A stretch of DNA of 33,438 nt from JAKQIM01 sp964633225 (GTDB lineage Bacteria > Chloroflexota > Anaerolineae > Anaerolineales > UBA4823). This document shows positions 24,165 to 33,005 of this stretch, piece after piece. Numbering within the stretch: the first letter of the stretch is position 1; each line of letters begins with the position of its first letter. The position numbers and the translations under genes were made by a program. A model generated the notes under the pieces. It was given only the letters and a program-made list of their open reading frames with translations, was not told the DNA's origin and did no database searches. Location: the NCBI GenBank assembly GCA_964633225.1, contig CAZWFQ010000040.1:1-33438 (forward strand), written 5' to 3'.

Positions 24165-26612
24165 TCAATCAATGACTTCATTTGAACGGCCCTGCGCACC
24201 CCGGAAACGCGCCAGCCAGCGATCGAACAAGGCCCGGTAAGAGAGCCTGCGCACCTCTTTACTAACTTCCAGGGCACGGCCAGGGTCGGGGGGATTGGGG
24301 CTGTAAGTGGCCGCATGGTATTGAGCCAGCAGGTAATCAGCCGGGATGGCAGCAGGCGGCAGATGGAGCGCCAGGGATGCCACGCGCTCAGCAGGCGTAT
24401 CGTGCAAAGCGGGAGGAAATCCCAGGCGTGTCAGGGCACGATTGACTTCAAGGTACGCACGGGTCATAGGCGGCAAGGCAGCATACTGCGTCCAGCGCCT
24501 AAGAAAAGCAGGCGGGTGAATCCCCAGGCGCAAGAGCCCCTTTTCTACCTGCCCAGGCAAGCGATCTCCCAAGCTCTCAAGGTATCGCCCCACCCTGAAA
24601 CCACGGTGCACATTCCAGATGAGCAAGACCAACAAAACCAAGGCAACGACCAACAGCACCAATAATGCAACCAGGCGCGGGGTCCATTGTATGCTGGTCT
24701 GCACAGATAGGTCTTCAGTATCAAGAGGCTGGTAAGGAGGTTCAAGCGGCTCAAATTCATCCCACCGTGGCGGCCTGGGATGTTCTTCGGGGTCCTGGCC
24801 AGCCGCATCCAGGCCCACTGGCCTCAACAATGGGGTTTGAGCGGTGGTAGGCTCAAATTCAACCCAGCCGATGCCAGGGAAGAAGACCTCTGGCCAGGCA
24901 TGGGCATCTCGCTGGCGCACCACATAAGTGACGGTGTCGCTTTCGAGAGATGGAGACGGACCTTCATCGGGGCCGGGGGTGGCAGCGGCAATGGTATCGA
25001 TACGGCGCTCGCCCTGGGCATAGCCCACAGCCAAGCGCGCTGGAATGCCTAGCGAACGCAGCAAGACCACTTCAGCCGAGGCATAATAATTACAGAAACC
25101 CTGGCGAAGGTCGAATAAGAACCAATCCACCCGTTCCTGCCCAGAAGGAATCTCAGGCACGGTTTGAGTGTAGTCAATGTTGTTGCGCAAGTAGTCGGTG
25201 ACCGCTTGCGCAATGTCATAGGGATTGTCGAACTGTCCTGCAATTTGATGGGCCAGGTCGCGCGTGCGAAGTGTGATATCTGGAGGAAGCTGCAGGTAAC
25301 GGTCAATCACCCAATCGGGGTAATTGGTGCCTGCCGCGCGTAGGTCGGCTGAGGTTACCGCAGCAAGCGATGAGCGCACCTGGTAACGCTCACCCGGCCT
25401 GACAAAGGGATCGGCTTGAAAAAAGCCCACATCCACAGTACCGTCAGCATTATTTACCAACACCGCCTCGCCCGGACGGCTGACCCACAAAGGTTGTGGA
25501 GGCACCATCAGGATCGAGATAACATCATAGGGGTAAAAGGTAAACTTGGCGGTCGAGCGGAGCCTTACGCCCGACTGGTTGAGATCGGGGCTGTCAGAGC
25601 CGAGTACACGTCGTTCAGAAAGGCCATTGCGCCACTGACCATCCAAATACAACCCGTATACACGTGCGCGCCAGTATAGACGCACCCCACCCGGAGACAC
25701 AAAAGGAGCTTCAACATCAAACATCACCCGGTCTGAAAGGGGATTGCCGCGGCCCAGGGTCATACTATCGCCGTACATGTCTGAGACCAACCCCACCGAA
25801 GCCCGAAGAGAAGCAAAAGCAAACCCAAAGCGGTCCTTCAAGCCGAGCCAGGGACGGCTGGCCGTTTGCCATAATTCAGCTACGGGGCGCAAGGTGCCCG
25901 CAAAAACAGGCGCATTCCATGAGAAGGCCAACAAAACAGCCACAACCAGCACCGCAAAGCGACCCCAATCCAGGCCCATGTCCATCGGCAGATGGGTACG
26001 AGACCACACCCATGCCTTGCGTCTTTTTAGATACGCCAGGCGCGCCACCAACATCAGGGCAAAGAAGAGGTACAGCGCTAGAAACCAAGAACGGCGGATC
26101 AACAACGGGTCAAAAGAGTGGATAACAAGGGCTACCAGACCGCCGGGTAAGGTGGCAAGCCAGGGGTTGCCATTACGAACCAACGTAAAACCGGCATGTA
26201 CGCTCAGAAACCAGAACAAGGCTGCCATCAGGGTCAAGAAAAGCAGGTTGTCTGTAACTGGCTCTTGCTGGATCAACTCTTGAATAACAATTCCCAACCG
26301 GCCGCGCAGGTTATACAAGCGTTCAACCCAACTGATTTTTAATCCCAGCGATATGCCCAACTGCCAAGGAATCAGGATGACACCATAAGCGATGCTGAAG
26401 AGAAAGGACAGGGCACGGGAAAAAATGCTCTGCCCCAACAGCAGGCCCAGCCCCAGGCCAAAAACCGCAAGGCCCATCGTCAGGCCCAAGCTTTCGGTCC
26501 AACGCGTGGATACTAAGCGGCCCGAGACACTGAACAAAGCAGCAAGCAACAGCAGTGCCGAAAACAAATCCCACCAGCGAAGCTTCTTATCTTGTTCCAT
26601 CGTATCTGCCAT
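24165..26612 (-). CDS. TgpA-like membrane transglutaminase (DUF3488-transglutaminase-DUF4129)
   Basis: Membrane protein of 815 residues with a TgpA layout. The N-terminal third has six or so membrane helices, then comes an extracytoplasmic domain containing a transglutaminase core, then a membrane helix near 660-690 (RLVALLVLLVVALVLLVLLI) and a C-terminal cytoplasmic DUF4129-like domain. The catalytic residues visible are Cys507 (RQGFCNYYASAEVVLL) and His571 (RDAHAWPEVFF). The third position, usually Asp, is Glu587 (VEFEPTT). Family members are thought to cross-link or cleave proteins at the cell surface; the substrate is unknown. ATG at 26612 with AAGGA six bases upstream. It follows leuS copy 1 after a 91-base spacer that holds a hairpin. 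Confidence 0.9.
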   Translation of the reverse strand: MADTMEQDKKLRWWDLFSALLLLAALFSVSGRLVSTRWTESLGLTMGLAVFGLGLGLLLGQSIFSRALSFLFSIAYGVILIPWQLGISLGLKISWVERLYNLRGRLGIVIQELIQQEPVTDNLLFLTLMAALFWFLSVHAGFTLVRNGNPWLATLPGGLVALVIHSFDPLLIRRSWFLALYLFFALMLVARLAYLKRRKAWVWSRTHLPMDMGLDWGRFAVLVVAVLLAFSWNAPVFAGTLRPVAELWQTASRPWLGLKDRFGFAFASLRASVGLVSDMYGDSMTLGRGNPLSDRVMFDVEAPFVSPGGVRLYWRARVYGLYLDGQWRNGLSERRVLGSDSPDLNQSGVRLRSTAKFTFYPYDVISILMVPPQPLWVSRPGEAVLVNNADGTVDVGFFQADPFVRPGERYQVRSSLAAVTSADLRAAGTNYPDWVIDRYLQLPPDITLRTRDLAHQIAGQFDNPYDIAQAVTDYLRNNIDYTQTVPEIPSGQERVDWFLFDLRQGFCNYYASAEVVLLRSLGIPARLAVGYAQGERRIDTIAAATPGPDEGPSPSLESDTVTYVVRQRDAHAWPEVFFPGIGWVEFEPTTAQTPLLRPVGLDAAGQDPEEHPRPPRWDEFEPLEPPYQPLDTEDLSVQTSIQWTPRLVALLVLLVVALVLLVLLIWNVHRGFRVGRYLESLGDRLPGQVEKGLLRLGIHPPAFLRRWTQYAALPPMTRAYLEVNRALTRLGFPPALHDTPAERVASLALHLPPAAIPADYLLAQYHAATYSPNPPDPGRALEVSKEVRRLSYRALFDRWLARFRGAQGRSNEVID

Positions 26613-26624
26613 TTGGTTCCTTGA

Positions 26625-26662
26625 GGGGTAGCGCAGCCCAACGGAGGCACCTGCGCTACCCC
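26625..26662 (-). other. Perfect 12-bp hairpin between leuS copy 1 and the transglutaminase gene
   Basis: Arms ggggtagcgcag (26625-26636) and ctgcgctacccc (26651-26662) pair perfectly around a 14-base loop. No U-run follows on the minus strand, where the next bases lead into the transglutaminase ribosome binding site. It could be a processing or stabilising element, or a weak terminator. Confidence 0.6.
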
Positions 26663-26703
26663 ATCCTTATTGTTTACGCCCAGCACACAGCTCAGGTTCA
26701 AAC

Positions 26704-29493
26704 CTACAGCACGATGTTGACCAATTTGCCCGGCACCAAAATCACCTTGCGCGGCGGCTTGCCTTCCAAGAACTTTTGGATCACCTCGCTCGACAGTGCG
26801 GCGGCCTTGGCATCTTCATCACCAATGCCCACTGGCACCGTGATGCGGTCACGCAATTTGCCGTTGACCTGCACCACCAGGGTAACTTCATCTTCAGCGG
26901 CGGCGGCATCATCAACTGTTGGCCAGGGCTGGGTATGAATTGAATATGGCTTACCTTGCCGCATCCACAGCTCTTCAGCCACGTGCGGCGTAACGGGAGC
27001 CATCATCAACAGGTATAAGCGAACTGCCTCGTCCCATTCTGGTGTGCCCGCGGCGCCGGCATCGCGTGCCTTATACATTTCATTCAATAACTCCATCAGG
27101 CCTGAAACAATGGTGTTGAATTCAAAGCATTCAAAATCATGGGTCAGGCGCCTGAGGGTCTGGTGAACCTTGCGGCGCAAGGTGCGCCGCGTTTCTGTAT
27201 CTGGATTGCCAGAGACAGCCGGCTCAGTCAGCAACGCCCACACGCGGCGCACCCAGCGCGCCGAACCTTCAATACCACTGCTGTTCCACGGGGCGCCCAT
27301 ATCCCAGCGGGCAAAGAACATCAGGTAGGCACGTACCGTATCCGCTCCATAACGCTTCACAAGCGTATCCGGCGCTACCACGTTGCCGCGGCTCTTAGAC
27401 ATCTTCTCATTGTCTTCACCCAATACCATACCCTGGTTGCGCAACTGGGTCATTGGCTCGGGGCCGCTGGTGATGCCCATATCGCGGCCAGCCTTGTGGA
27501 AGAAACGGGTATAGATCAGGTGCATATTGGCGTGCTCAATGCCGCCGGTGTAGGTATCCACGGGCATCCAGTAGGCATATTCAGCCGGATCAAAGGGTCC
27601 CTGGTCATACTTGGGGCTGAGGTAACGCAGGTGATACCACGAGGAACACATGAAGGTATCCATGGTATCCGTCTCGCGCTGGGCAGCCTGGCCGCAGCAC
27701 GGGCAGGTGGTTTTGGCCCAGGTGGGATGCAGCTTGAGCGGCGATTCGCCCGTTGGGCGCCACTCTACATCATCGGGCAGCAACACTGGCAGTTGGTCAT
27801 CTGGCACAGGCTGCCACCCACAAGCCTGGCAGTGCACCATGGGGATCGGCGCACCCCAATAGCGCTGACGGCTGATCAGCCAGTCGCGCAGCTTATAGTT
27901 GACGGCAAAATCACCGGCCTTGCGTTCCAGCAACCACTGGGTGACTTTCCGCTTGGCAGCATCGCCCGGCGTGCCACTGAACTCTCCCGAATGGATCATG
28001 GTGCCGTAATCGGAATGGAAGAGTACGTCACGGTAGAAGGGCATGGTATTGAGCATCTCCATCACCGTGCGGTTTGCGCTGACAGGCGGATAAATCCCCT
28101 TGCAGCGGGCCAGGATGGCCTGGTCAGCTTCGACCGAATCCAGGTCCATAACCGACCCATCGCTAAAGATGAACTTCCAGGCTGCGCCGACCATCTCGTT
28201 CCAACTGCCTGCCTGCAAGTACTGGCGCATCAAGGCAATATACGTCTCAATCTGCTCACGGCTTAGGGTCAGGTATAATTCTTCGCCCAGGTCACCGGCC
28301 TGCTTGGCAGAATAGGCAATCCCAGCCTGTTGCAGGGCTTCGGCAAAGCCAGCCTTAACTGAGCCAGGGAACACATAACTCTTGCTCAAGCCGTCCGCTC
28401 GATCAATGACCGGGATGATGGGCAGACCGAACTTGACTGCAAAGGCAAAATCGCGCTCATCGTGGGCCGGCACAGCCATAATGGCACCCGTGCCATAGGT
28501 CATCAAGACATAGTCGGCGATCCAGATGGGAATGCGCTTGCCATTGACCGGGTTGATGGCATAGCCGCCGGTGAATTCACCAGTCTTTTCTTTGTCGGTG
28601 GCTTCACGCTGGATATCCGTCTGCCGGGAAGCCTGAAGCCGGTATTCTTTGACGGCTGCTTTTTGTTCGGGGCTGGTAAGCTTTTCCACCAGGGGATGCT
28701 CGGGGGCCAACACCATGAAGGTGGCGCCCCACAGAGTATCCGGCCGGGTGGTGAAGACCTCTAGCCGGTCACCTTGCTCAGTACTGAAGATCACCGAAGC
28801 GCCCTCACTGCGTCCAATCCAATTGGTCTGCAAGGTCTTGACACGGTCAGGCCAGTCGAGCGGGGAATAATCCAACAGTTCGTCGGCGTATTTGGTGGTG
28901 CGGAAGAACCACTGGTCCAGGTCCCGCTTGATCACCGGGGTGCCACAGCGTTCACAGTGCCGGTCATCACCCCAGACCTGCTCTCGGGCCAGGGTGGTGT
29001 TACAGGTGGGGCAAAAATCCACCGGCGACTGCTTGCGATAAGCCAGGCCGTGCTTGTAAAGCCGGGTGAAGAACCACTGCGTCCAACGGTAATACTCTGG
29101 ATCTGCCGAAACGGCCTCGCGGCGCCAGTCATACATGGCGCCCATGCTGCGAAGCTGGCGGCGCATATTTTCAATGTTCTTGTAAGTCCACTTCTTAGGA
29201 TGAATACCCCGCTTGATAGCGGCATTCTCAGCCGGCAAGCCAAAGGCATCAAAACCCATGGGGAAGAGCACGTTGTAACCGCGCATGCGCATGTAGCGGG
29301 CGCGTGCATCGGAGGGGGTCATGGCATACCAGTGCCCAATGTGCAGGTCGCCCGAAGGATAAGGCAGCATGGTCAGGGCATAGTGCTTGGGTTTGTGCGG
29401 GTCGATATCTGAATGATACAGCCCATCAGCATCCCATTTTTCTTGCCATTTCGGCTCAAGCTCAACCGGGTTATAGGTCAACGAATCAGTCAT
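26704..29493 (-). CDS. leuS: Leucyl-tRNA synthetase, copy 1 (long, zinc-ribbon form)
   Basis: Class I synthetase charging tRNA-Leu. HIGH is at residues 51-54 (GDLHIGHWY) and KMSKS at 697-701. The ZN-1 domain is complete (CPTC 161-164 and CERC 180-183). The CP1 editing domain has FTTRPDT (247-253), YGTGAIMAVPAHDERDF and its catalytic Asp. At 929 residues it is long. Between AHDERDF (near 343) and KLRDW there are about 195 residues, against about 80 in ordinary bacterial enzymes, so an insert of roughly 115 residues follows the editing domain. The ATG at 29493 has GGAG four bases before AAGAATG and overlaps the upstream gene by eight bases. It lies in the same operon as a second, dissimilar LeuRS. 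Confidence 0.97.
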   Translation of the reverse strand: MTDSLTYNPVELEPKWQEKWDADGLYHSDIDPHKPKHYALTMLPYPSGDLHIGHWYAMTPSDARARYMRMRGYNVLFPMGFDAFGLPAENAAIKRGIHPKKWTYKNIENMRRQLRSMGAMYDWRREAVSADPEYYRWTQWFFTRLYKHGLAYRKQSPVDFCPTCNTTLAREQVWGDDRHCERCGTPVIKRDLDQWFFRTTKYADELLDYSPLDWPDRVKTLQTNWIGRSEGASVIFSTEQGDRLEVFTTRPDTLWGATFMVLAPEHPLVEKLTSPEQKAAVKEYRLQASRQTDIQREATDKEKTGEFTGGYAINPVNGKRIPIWIADYVLMTYGTGAIMAVPAHDERDFAFAVKFGLPIIPVIDRADGLSKSYVFPGSVKAGFAEALQQAGIAYSAKQAGDLGEELYLTLSREQIETYIALMRQYLQAGSWNEMVGAAWKFIFSDGSVMDLDSVEADQAILARCKGIYPPVSANRTVMEMLNTMPFYRDVLFHSDYGTMIHSGEFSGTPGDAAKRKVTQWLLERKAGDFAVNYKLRDWLISRQRYWGAPIPMVHCQACGWQPVPDDQLPVLLPDDVEWRPTGESPLKLHPTWAKTTCPCCGQAAQRETDTMDTFMCSSWYHLRYLSPKYDQGPFDPAEYAYWMPVDTYTGGIEHANMHLIYTRFFHKAGRDMGITSGPEPMTQLRNQGMVLGEDNEKMSKSRGNVVAPDTLVKRYGADTVRAYLMFFARWDMGAPWNSSGIEGSARWVRRVWALLTEPAVSGNPDTETRRTLRRKVHQTLRRLTHDFECFEFNTIVSGLMELLNEMYKARDAGAAGTPEWDEAVRLYLLMMAPVTPHVAEELWMRQGKPYSIHTQPWPTVDDAAAAEDEVTLVVQVNGKLRDRITVPVGIGDEDAKAAALSSEVIQKFLEGKPPRKVILVPGKLVNIVL

Positions 29494-30334
29494 TCTTCTT
29501 CTCCATGCAGTGTGATTGCTTCTGTGAAATTATAACCATTCTTTGCGTTTCAGGGGATATCGGACGCCCATCCAAATCCCCATTTTTTCTAAAAGCCCGC
29601 AAACCCTGGGCCACCACCTCATCCGCCACCTGGGCCCGGTAAGCCCAGTGCTTGGGGTCGGCATCGTAGGCCAGGGCCGCCTGGCGTTGTTCTTGGGCTG
29701 TGGCCGCCTGTTCGCGGAACTGGTCGGCCGACTCCCAATCCAGGCCGTCCACTTCGAGATAACCCACCTTGAAGCCGGCCTGGTGCAAGAGCACCGGCCA
29801 CTCGCCATCCGCACCCATAGCGTGGTCTGGATGAGCCCGAGATGCTAAATAGGTTGCCGCGGCCCGGCTGAAACCCTTTGACCCCGCACTGACATCCATC
29901 TCACAGCCTACCAGGTGCGAGATGACCCGGTTGCTGATCAGCTCGGTTTCAACCAGGGCACGCGGATGAGTCTGGTAAGCAGCCTGTGTGCGACCAAAGA
30001 CCAGAAGCTCGGATTTTGGAATAGCATCTAACGCCTGCCGCCACTCGGCTGGCCTAGTCTCTACCCAGCGCAGTAAACGGTCCATATCCACATAGTGGAT
30101 ATATTCGCCGTCTACATCCAACGCTTTCTGCAGCGCAGTGTAGCGACCCATACCCCAATGCTCGACCGTCACCACCGTCAAACTAAGAAGCCCGGCCAGC
30201 ATCTGCGGATCTGATCCTGGCTCCAACACAACCACCAGGTGAAGATAAGCATCTCGAAGCTGGGGCAGCAAACGCTGCAAGCGCGGCAGCTCGCCACGCG
30301 GGGCCCAGGTGGAGGCCAAAATGGTAGTTGCCAT
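29486..30334 (-). CDS. Glycosyltransferase-like protein between the two leuS genes
   Basis: Uncharacterised protein of 282 residues with features of a GT-A fold: an alternating beta/alpha start (TILASTWAPRGELPRL, LHLVVVLEPGSDP), a DMD triplet in EYIHYVDMDRLLRWV that could bind metal and nucleotide sugar, SAGSKGFSRAAATYL, and ADGEWPVLLHQAGFKVGYLE near the expected acceptor region. I do not recognise a specific family. The ATG at 30334 has GAAGGAAG just before it; a GTG at 30346 overlapping the leuS stop (GTGA) is the alternative. It overlaps leuS copy 1 by eight bases, so the three genes are tightly coupled. No link to tRNA charging is evident. Confidence 0.65.
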   Translation of the reverse strand: MATTILASTWAPRGELPRLQRLLPQLRDAYLHLVVVLEPGSDPQMLAGLLSLTVVTVEHWGMGRYTALQKALDVDGEYIHYVDMDRLLRWVETRPAEWRQALDAIPKSELLVFGRTQAAYQTHPRALVETELISNRVISHLVGCEMDVSAGSKGFSRAAATYLASRAHPDHAMGADGEWPVLLHQAGFKVGYLEVDGLDWESADQFREQAATAQEQRQAALAYDADPKHWAYRAQVADEVVAQGLRAFRKNGDLDGRPISPETQRMVIISQKQSHCMEKKND

Positions 30335-30342
30335 ATCTTCCT

Positions 30343-32802
30343 TCACTTCCCAGGCCGGGTGACAATATTCAGGATCCGACCCGGCACATAGATCATTTTA
30401 ACTGGCTTTTGCCCGGCCAGGTGCTGCTGCACCTTGGCGCTGGCCAGGGCCTGGGTCTGCACCTCGGGCTGGCTGGCCGCAGCAGCAATGACCAACACAT
30501 CCCGCACCCGCCCATTGACCTGCACAGCCACCTCTGCCACATCACCTTGAACCAAGGCTTCTTGCCAGGCAGGCCAGGGCTGTTGATGGACGCTGAATTC
30601 ATGCCCAGTCAAGGTCCACAGTTCTTCGGCAAAGTGCGGTGCAGCAGGGGCCAGCAGCACCAACAGGGTTTCCAAGGCCTGATGGTAGGTCGCCGTCTGC
30701 CAATGATCGGTTCGCTGGCGTTCCGCCAGAGCATTGACGAACTCCATCAGAGCCGAAACCATGGTGTTAAAGCGGAAGGTTTCAATACGCTCTGTTACAG
30801 CCCGGATCGTCTGGTGTAAGGCGCTCTCCAGGGCCGGGTCTTCACTGCTGGCAGCCGCGCTGGCGGCCCAGGTTTCGCCCACCAGCTTCCAGATGCGGTT
30901 CAAGAAACGCCGTGCCCCACGGATCCCTTTCATGCTCCAGGTAATCTCTTGATCAAAAGGCGCCATGAACATGCTGTAGACACGCAGGGCGTCTGCCCCA
31001 TACGTCTCGACCATGGCATCGGGGGTGATCACGTTGCCACGCGACTTCGCCATGCGTTGGCCATCTGGGCCCATCAGTTGGCCCTGGTTCATCAGCTTCT
31101 GGAAAGGTTCGCGAAACGGCACCAGGCCTTCATCAGCCATCACCTTAACCCAAAAGCGGGAATACAGCAGGTGCAAGACGGCGTGCTCAGTGCCTCCCAC
31201 GTACAGGTCCACGGGCATCCAATAGCGCACAGCCTGGGGCTCAAACGGACCCAGGTGGTAACCTGGGTCGGCGAAACGCAAGAAATACCAAGAGGAGCAA
31301 GCAAACCCGCCCATAGTATCCGTCTCGCGGTGGGCCGGGCCGCCGCAGCGCGGGCATCGGGTGTTCACATACGCTGGTACGCGCGCCAGCGGAGAACAAC
31401 CGCTGCCATCTGGTTGGAAGTTTGTCATTTCGGGCAGCAGCACAGGCAGGTCTGCCTCAGGCACAGGTTGTTCGCCACACGCAGGGCAGTAAATAATGGG
31501 GATGGGGGTGCCCCAATAGCGTTGGCGGCTGATCAGCCAGTCATGCATGCGGTACTGCACCTTTGGCCCGCCCTGGCCTTGCTGAGCCAGGTCAGCGGCG
31601 ATGCGCGGCGCAGCCTGGCGATTGGGCAGGCCGTTATAGGGGCCCGAATTGACCAGCACCCCATCTCCGGGGTAGGCTTCGGTTATCTCAGCACCGCCAC
31701 AAGCAACAGCATCTAGAGCAATCACAGGCCTGATAGGCAGAGCATACTGGCGCGCAAACTCAAAGTCGCGCTGATCGTGAGCCGGAACGCCCATCACGGC
31801 ACCTGCACCGTAAGAACCCAACACGTAGTCGCCAACCCACACCGGCACTTGCTCACCGCTCAAAGGATTGGTGACGTATGCCCCGGTGAAGACCCCCGTT
31901 TTGGGGCGGCTTTCAGATGAACGATCCATTTCGCTCTGGGTCAGCGCTGCAGCAATATATGCTTCAACCTGCTCACGCTGTTCGGGCGTGGTCAGCTTTG
32001 CAACCAGGGGATGCTCAGGGGCCAACACAAAGAAAGTAACGCCGAAGATGGTATCGGGGCGAGTGGTGAAAACCGGCAGTGCGTCGCCGGTTTGACTGTG
32101 GAAGATAATCTCACAGCCTTCTGAACGGCCAATCCAATTGCGCTGCATGGCTTTGACCGGTTCAGGCCAATCGATCTCGTCCAGGCCGGTAATCAGCTCA
32201 TCGGCATAGGCAGTGATGCGGAAGTACCAGGCCGGAACCTGGCGACGCGTGACGCCCGGATGCCCGCGCCAACAAACACCATTCACAATCTCGTGGCTGG
32301 ATAGGGTTGTCTGGCAGGTTGGGCACCACCACTGCCAATTGGTATCCCGATAGGCCAGGCCGCGCCGGTACAGCATCAAGAAAAACCACTGTGTCCAGCG
32401 GTAATAGGCCGGGCTCGAAGAGTCGATTTCACGATCCCAATCAATGCTCTTGCCAATGATCGTCATCTGGCGGCGAAAATTGGCTGTATTACGGTCTGTG
32501 GTGAGACGCGGGTGGATTCCATGGGCAACCGCGTACTGTTCGGCTGGCTCGCCGAAGGCATCCCAACCCATGGGATGCAGCACGTTATACCCACGCATGC
32601 GCTTATAGCGCGCCATCACGTCAGTGGGCACATAATTGCGGCAGTGGCCCACGTGCAGGCCCTCACCCGATGGGTAGGGGAAGAAATCCAGGCAGTAATA
32701 CTTGGGGCGGGCATCGCCCTGTGCGGCGCGGTACAAGCCGTTGGCTTCCCAGCGGGCTTGCCAGCGCGGCTCTATTTCGGTAGGTTGATAGGGCTTAAAC
32801 AT
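30343..32802 (-). CDS. leuS: Leucyl-tRNA synthetase, copy 2 (short form, T-box controlled)
   Basis: Second class I leucyl-tRNA synthetase, 819 residues, close to the Bacillus type. The nucleotide motif reads HVGH (50-53) and the second signature reads RMAKS (583-587) in place of KMSKS; both are tolerated variants. The editing segments FTTRPDTIFG and YGAGAVMGVPAHDQRDF are intact. The ZN-1 region keeps the first CPTC, but the second pair is degenerate (CWRGH), as in Gram-positive enzymes. The C-terminal domain (VQVNGRVRD, VPGRILNIV) is complete. ATG at 32802; its AAGGAG ribosome binding site can pair with an upstream sequence inside a Leu-rich leader frame. It is the first large gene after a leucine T-box. 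Confidence 0.96.
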   Translation of the reverse strand: MFKPYQPTEIEPRWQARWEANGLYRAAQGDARPKYYCLDFFPYPSGEGLHVGHCRNYVPTDVMARYKRMRGYNVLHPMGWDAFGEPAEQYAVAHGIHPRLTTDRNTANFRRQMTIIGKSIDWDREIDSSSPAYYRWTQWFFLMLYRRGLAYRDTNWQWWCPTCQTTLSSHEIVNGVCWRGHPGVTRRQVPAWYFRITAYADELITGLDEIDWPEPVKAMQRNWIGRSEGCEIIFHSQTGDALPVFTTRPDTIFGVTFFVLAPEHPLVAKLTTPEQREQVEAYIAAALTQSEMDRSSESRPKTGVFTGAYVTNPLSGEQVPVWVGDYVLGSYGAGAVMGVPAHDQRDFEFARQYALPIRPVIALDAVACGGAEITEAYPGDGVLVNSGPYNGLPNRQAAPRIAADLAQQGQGGPKVQYRMHDWLISRQRYWGTPIPIIYCPACGEQPVPEADLPVLLPEMTNFQPDGSGCSPLARVPAYVNTRCPRCGGPAHRETDTMGGFACSSWYFLRFADPGYHLGPFEPQAVRYWMPVDLYVGGTEHAVLHLLYSRFWVKVMADEGLVPFREPFQKLMNQGQLMGPDGQRMAKSRGNVITPDAMVETYGADALRVYSMFMAPFDQEITWSMKGIRGARRFLNRIWKLVGETWAASAAASSEDPALESALHQTIRAVTERIETFRFNTMVSALMEFVNALAERQRTDHWQTATYHQALETLLVLLAPAAPHFAEELWTLTGHEFSVHQQPWPAWQEALVQGDVAEVAVQVNGRVRDVLVIAAAASQPEVQTQALASAKVQQHLAGQKPVKMIYVPGRILNIVTRPGK

Positions 32803-32939
32803 AGCGGTAGTCTCCTTCTTAAGACAGGTAGGGGTTGAATAGACAGATGAACACAGCGGTCAAGAAGGAGACCCAGGAGGCGCGCGAGAAGGGAGCAGCA
32901 TCCCCCATCAAAATAAGTTTGAGCAAATTGGTATTCCAT
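32772..32939 (-). CDS. Leucine-rich leader peptide of the leuS operon
   Basis: Frame of 55 codons that starts 32 bases past the T-box terminator. AAAGGAGG lies five bases before its ATG, one of the best ribosome binding sites in the window. Fourteen of 55 residues are Leu, seven of them within codons 17-26 (SLLARLLGLLLD); six of those seven codons are CTT or CTC. Codons 23-26 (32862-32872) form a perfect 11-nt complement to the leuS ribosome binding site (32810-32820), which itself lies in codons 40-43. The frame runs 31 bases past the leuS start. I read it as a regulatory leader whose translation controls access to leuS, not as a functional protein; this is inference from layout. Confidence 0.6.
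   Translation of the reverse strand: MEYQFAQTYFDGGCCSLLARLLGLLLDRCVHLSIQPLPVLRRRLPLCLSPINLPK
32810..32872 (-). promoter_or_regulatory. Anti-Shine-Dalgarno helix sequestering the leuS ribosome binding site
   Basis: On the minus strand GTCTCCTTCTT (32872-32862) is the exact complement of AAGAAGGAGAC (32820-32810), the leuS ribosome binding site region, with 41 bases between them. The upstream arm is made of Leu codons of the leader frame, so a ribosome held there would open the helix. Confidence 0.65.
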
Positions 32940-32971
32940 CGCAACCTCCTTTCGCAACGAGATGATTTAAA

Positions 32972-33005
32972 CAAAAAATCCCTCCGTCACAGGGACGAAG
33001 GGGAC
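32972..33005 (-). terminator. T-box regulated intrinsic terminator
   Basis: On the minus strand TCCCCTTCGTC pairs with GACGGAGGGA (one G-U pair) around a five-base loop, followed by TTTTTT. It should form when the T-box is not bound by uncharged tRNA-Leu. Confidence 0.85.

Noticed and set aside
27139..28266. Open frame of 375 codons on the + strand opposite leuS copy 1
   Set aside because: It is antisense to a well-conserved synthetase in a GC-rich region, has no recognisable domains, and is the mirror of the real codons.
30343..32802. leuS copy 2 as a degraded gene because of HVGH and RMAKS
   Set aside because: Both are accepted class I signature variants; editing and tRNA-binding regions are complete and the gene has elaborate control.
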